DNA of 7,287 nucleotides from Streptosporangiaceae bacterium (lineage in GTDB: Bacteria > Actinomycetota > Actinomycetes > Streptosporangiales > Streptosporangiaceae): the NCBI GenBank assembly GCA_030041195.1, contig JASHOI010000669.1, positions 1 to 7,287 on the forward strand. The letters run 5' to 3'. The position numbers and the translations under genes were made by a program. Within the stretch, counting starts at the first letter, position 1. The number at the start of each line of letters is the position of its first letter. A model generated the notes under the pieces. The model had not been told where the DNA came from. It ran no database searches and saw nothing but the letters and a program-made list of their open reading frames with translations. Of this stretch, positions 6,606 through 7,287 are shown piece by piece.

Positions 6606-7287
6606 ATGAGGCCCCCTGCGGAGCAACTCATCCGCGATTACCTCAACCGCCTCTCGGTTGCGGCGCGGACGAGGCTCCAGTCGGACGATCGGCGCGCGTT
6701 CCTGGCGCGCACTCGCGACTTCATAGAGCGCCAGTCTGGCGCCCGTGACACCGCAGATCCGGCCGCGGTGCTGAGGATCCTCAATGACCTCGGCGAGCCG
6801 GAGGCTGTCGTTGAGCGCGAGCACGCCAGGCTGGCGGCGCTGCGCAGCGAAAGGGACGCCGCGGCCGCCCGTGCTGGCCTGTGGAGATCCCGGCCGCGGG
6901 GAAGCGGCCCGGACGAGGATGGCGGTTCAGGGAGCGAGCAGGGAAGCGAGAACGGCGGCGACCCGGCGGCGGCCCGTCGCGTCCCCAGCCAGCCCAAGAT
7001 CGCGGGCCGCCCGCTTACCGGCGAGATCACGATCACCAGCCGCCCGATCTCGGCCCGCTGGAAGCCGGGTGCCCCGCTGAGGGAACGGCAGAGCAGGCCG
7101 CATCGTGTGCCGCGGCCAAGGCGCGGCGGTTCCCGGGAGCCGGCGGAGAGCGGCCCGGTTACGCCCGGCGCGGACGGCAATCCGCCAGCCATCACGGGCC
7201 GTCCCTCACCCCTGGCGCTGCCGCGCGGCAGCACGCCGCCGGAGCCGGCCGGGTCCGGGCCGGCGAAGCCCGCGCCCTCCCAGCCGT
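6606..7287 (+). CDS. HAAS-like N-terminal domain protein with long disordered tail (3' end outside window)
   Basis: An ATG at 6606, with AGGG (6591-6594) 11 bases upstream, opens a frame that stays open to the window edge: 227 codons, no stop. Residues 5-75 resemble the HAAS/DUF1700 type of small helical domain: EQLIRDYLNRL at 6-16, a basic helix RRAFLARTRDFIERQ to about 43, then AAVLRILNDLGEPEAVV (53-69), matching the LxxLGdPe hallmark. A charged helical stretch follows to about 93. From there on the protein is rich in Pro, Arg, Gly, Ser and Glu with no recognisable fold. HAAS domains often precede membrane segments or act with PadR-type regulators, but no membrane segment is seen before the cut and no regulator is adjacent. 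The domain call is by eye; no function is assigned. Confidence 0.7.
   Translation, partial: MRPPAEQLIRDYLNRLSVAARTRLQSDDRRAFLARTRDFIERQSGARDTADPAAVLRILNDLGEPEAVVEREHARLAALRSERDAAAARAGLWRSRPRGSGPDEDGGSGSEQGSENGGDPAAARRVPSQPKIAGRPLTGEITITSRPISARWKPGAPLRERQSRPHRVPRPRRGGSREPAESGPVTPGADGNPPAITGRPSPLALPRGSTPPEPAGSGPAKPAPSQP

Noticed and set aside
6638..7234. 198-codon minus-strand open frame at the right end
   Set aside because: The plus-strand frame from 6606 has a ribosome site and a recognisable domain head; the minus-strand translation is low-complexity Arg/Ser/Pro/Gly with no motif.

Overview
This window comes from a high-GC, Gram-positive actinobacterium. Codon third positions are almost all G or C. 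The gene neighbours (trehalose-6-phosphate genes, a SAM-riboswitch-controlled threonine-synthase-like enzyme, a CysO-like sulfur carrier, a cold-shock protein and a CIRCE-controlled solo GroEL) match what I remember of the groEL2 neighbourhood in Streptomyces and relatives. The sequence alone does not fix the genus; no database was consulted.

Layout. (1) 1-2147: the 3' part of trehalose-6-phosphate phosphatase (otsB, +, cut by the window edge) converges on a complete trehalose-6-phosphate synthase (otsA, -); 66 bases containing a perfect 10-bp inverted repeat separate or overlap their ends. (2) 2148-4062: a divergent upstream region, a SAM-I (S-box) riboswitch, then a two-gene unit with an ATGA overlap. 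The first gene is a threonine-synthase-family PLP enzyme with an N-terminal zinc ribbon; the second is a ubiquitin-fold sulfur carrier ending in Gly-Gly. Riboswitch, enzyme and carrier together best fit the MetM/MetO route, in which O-phosphohomoserine is converted directly to homocysteine using sulfur from a carrier-protein thiocarboxylate. (3) 4063-4623: a structured intergenic region, a CspA-type cold-shock gene with a long hairpin-bearing leader, and a very strong hairpin terminator. (4) 4624-6548: groL (GroEL2 type) without groES, preceded by two CIRCE operators and followed by a strong terminator. (5) 6606-7287: the start of an open reading frame with a HAAS-like N-terminal domain and a long Pro/Arg/Gly-rich tail, running off the window.

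How it fits together. Trehalose synthesis, the cold-shock protein and GroEL are stress functions. The central cassette is sulfur amino-acid metabolism under feedback from S-adenosylmethionine. That cassette is the most interesting system here: genes of this kind are easily mis-annotated as thrC plus a MoaD/ThiS protein, but the SAM riboswitch and the CysO-like partner point to methionine synthesis.
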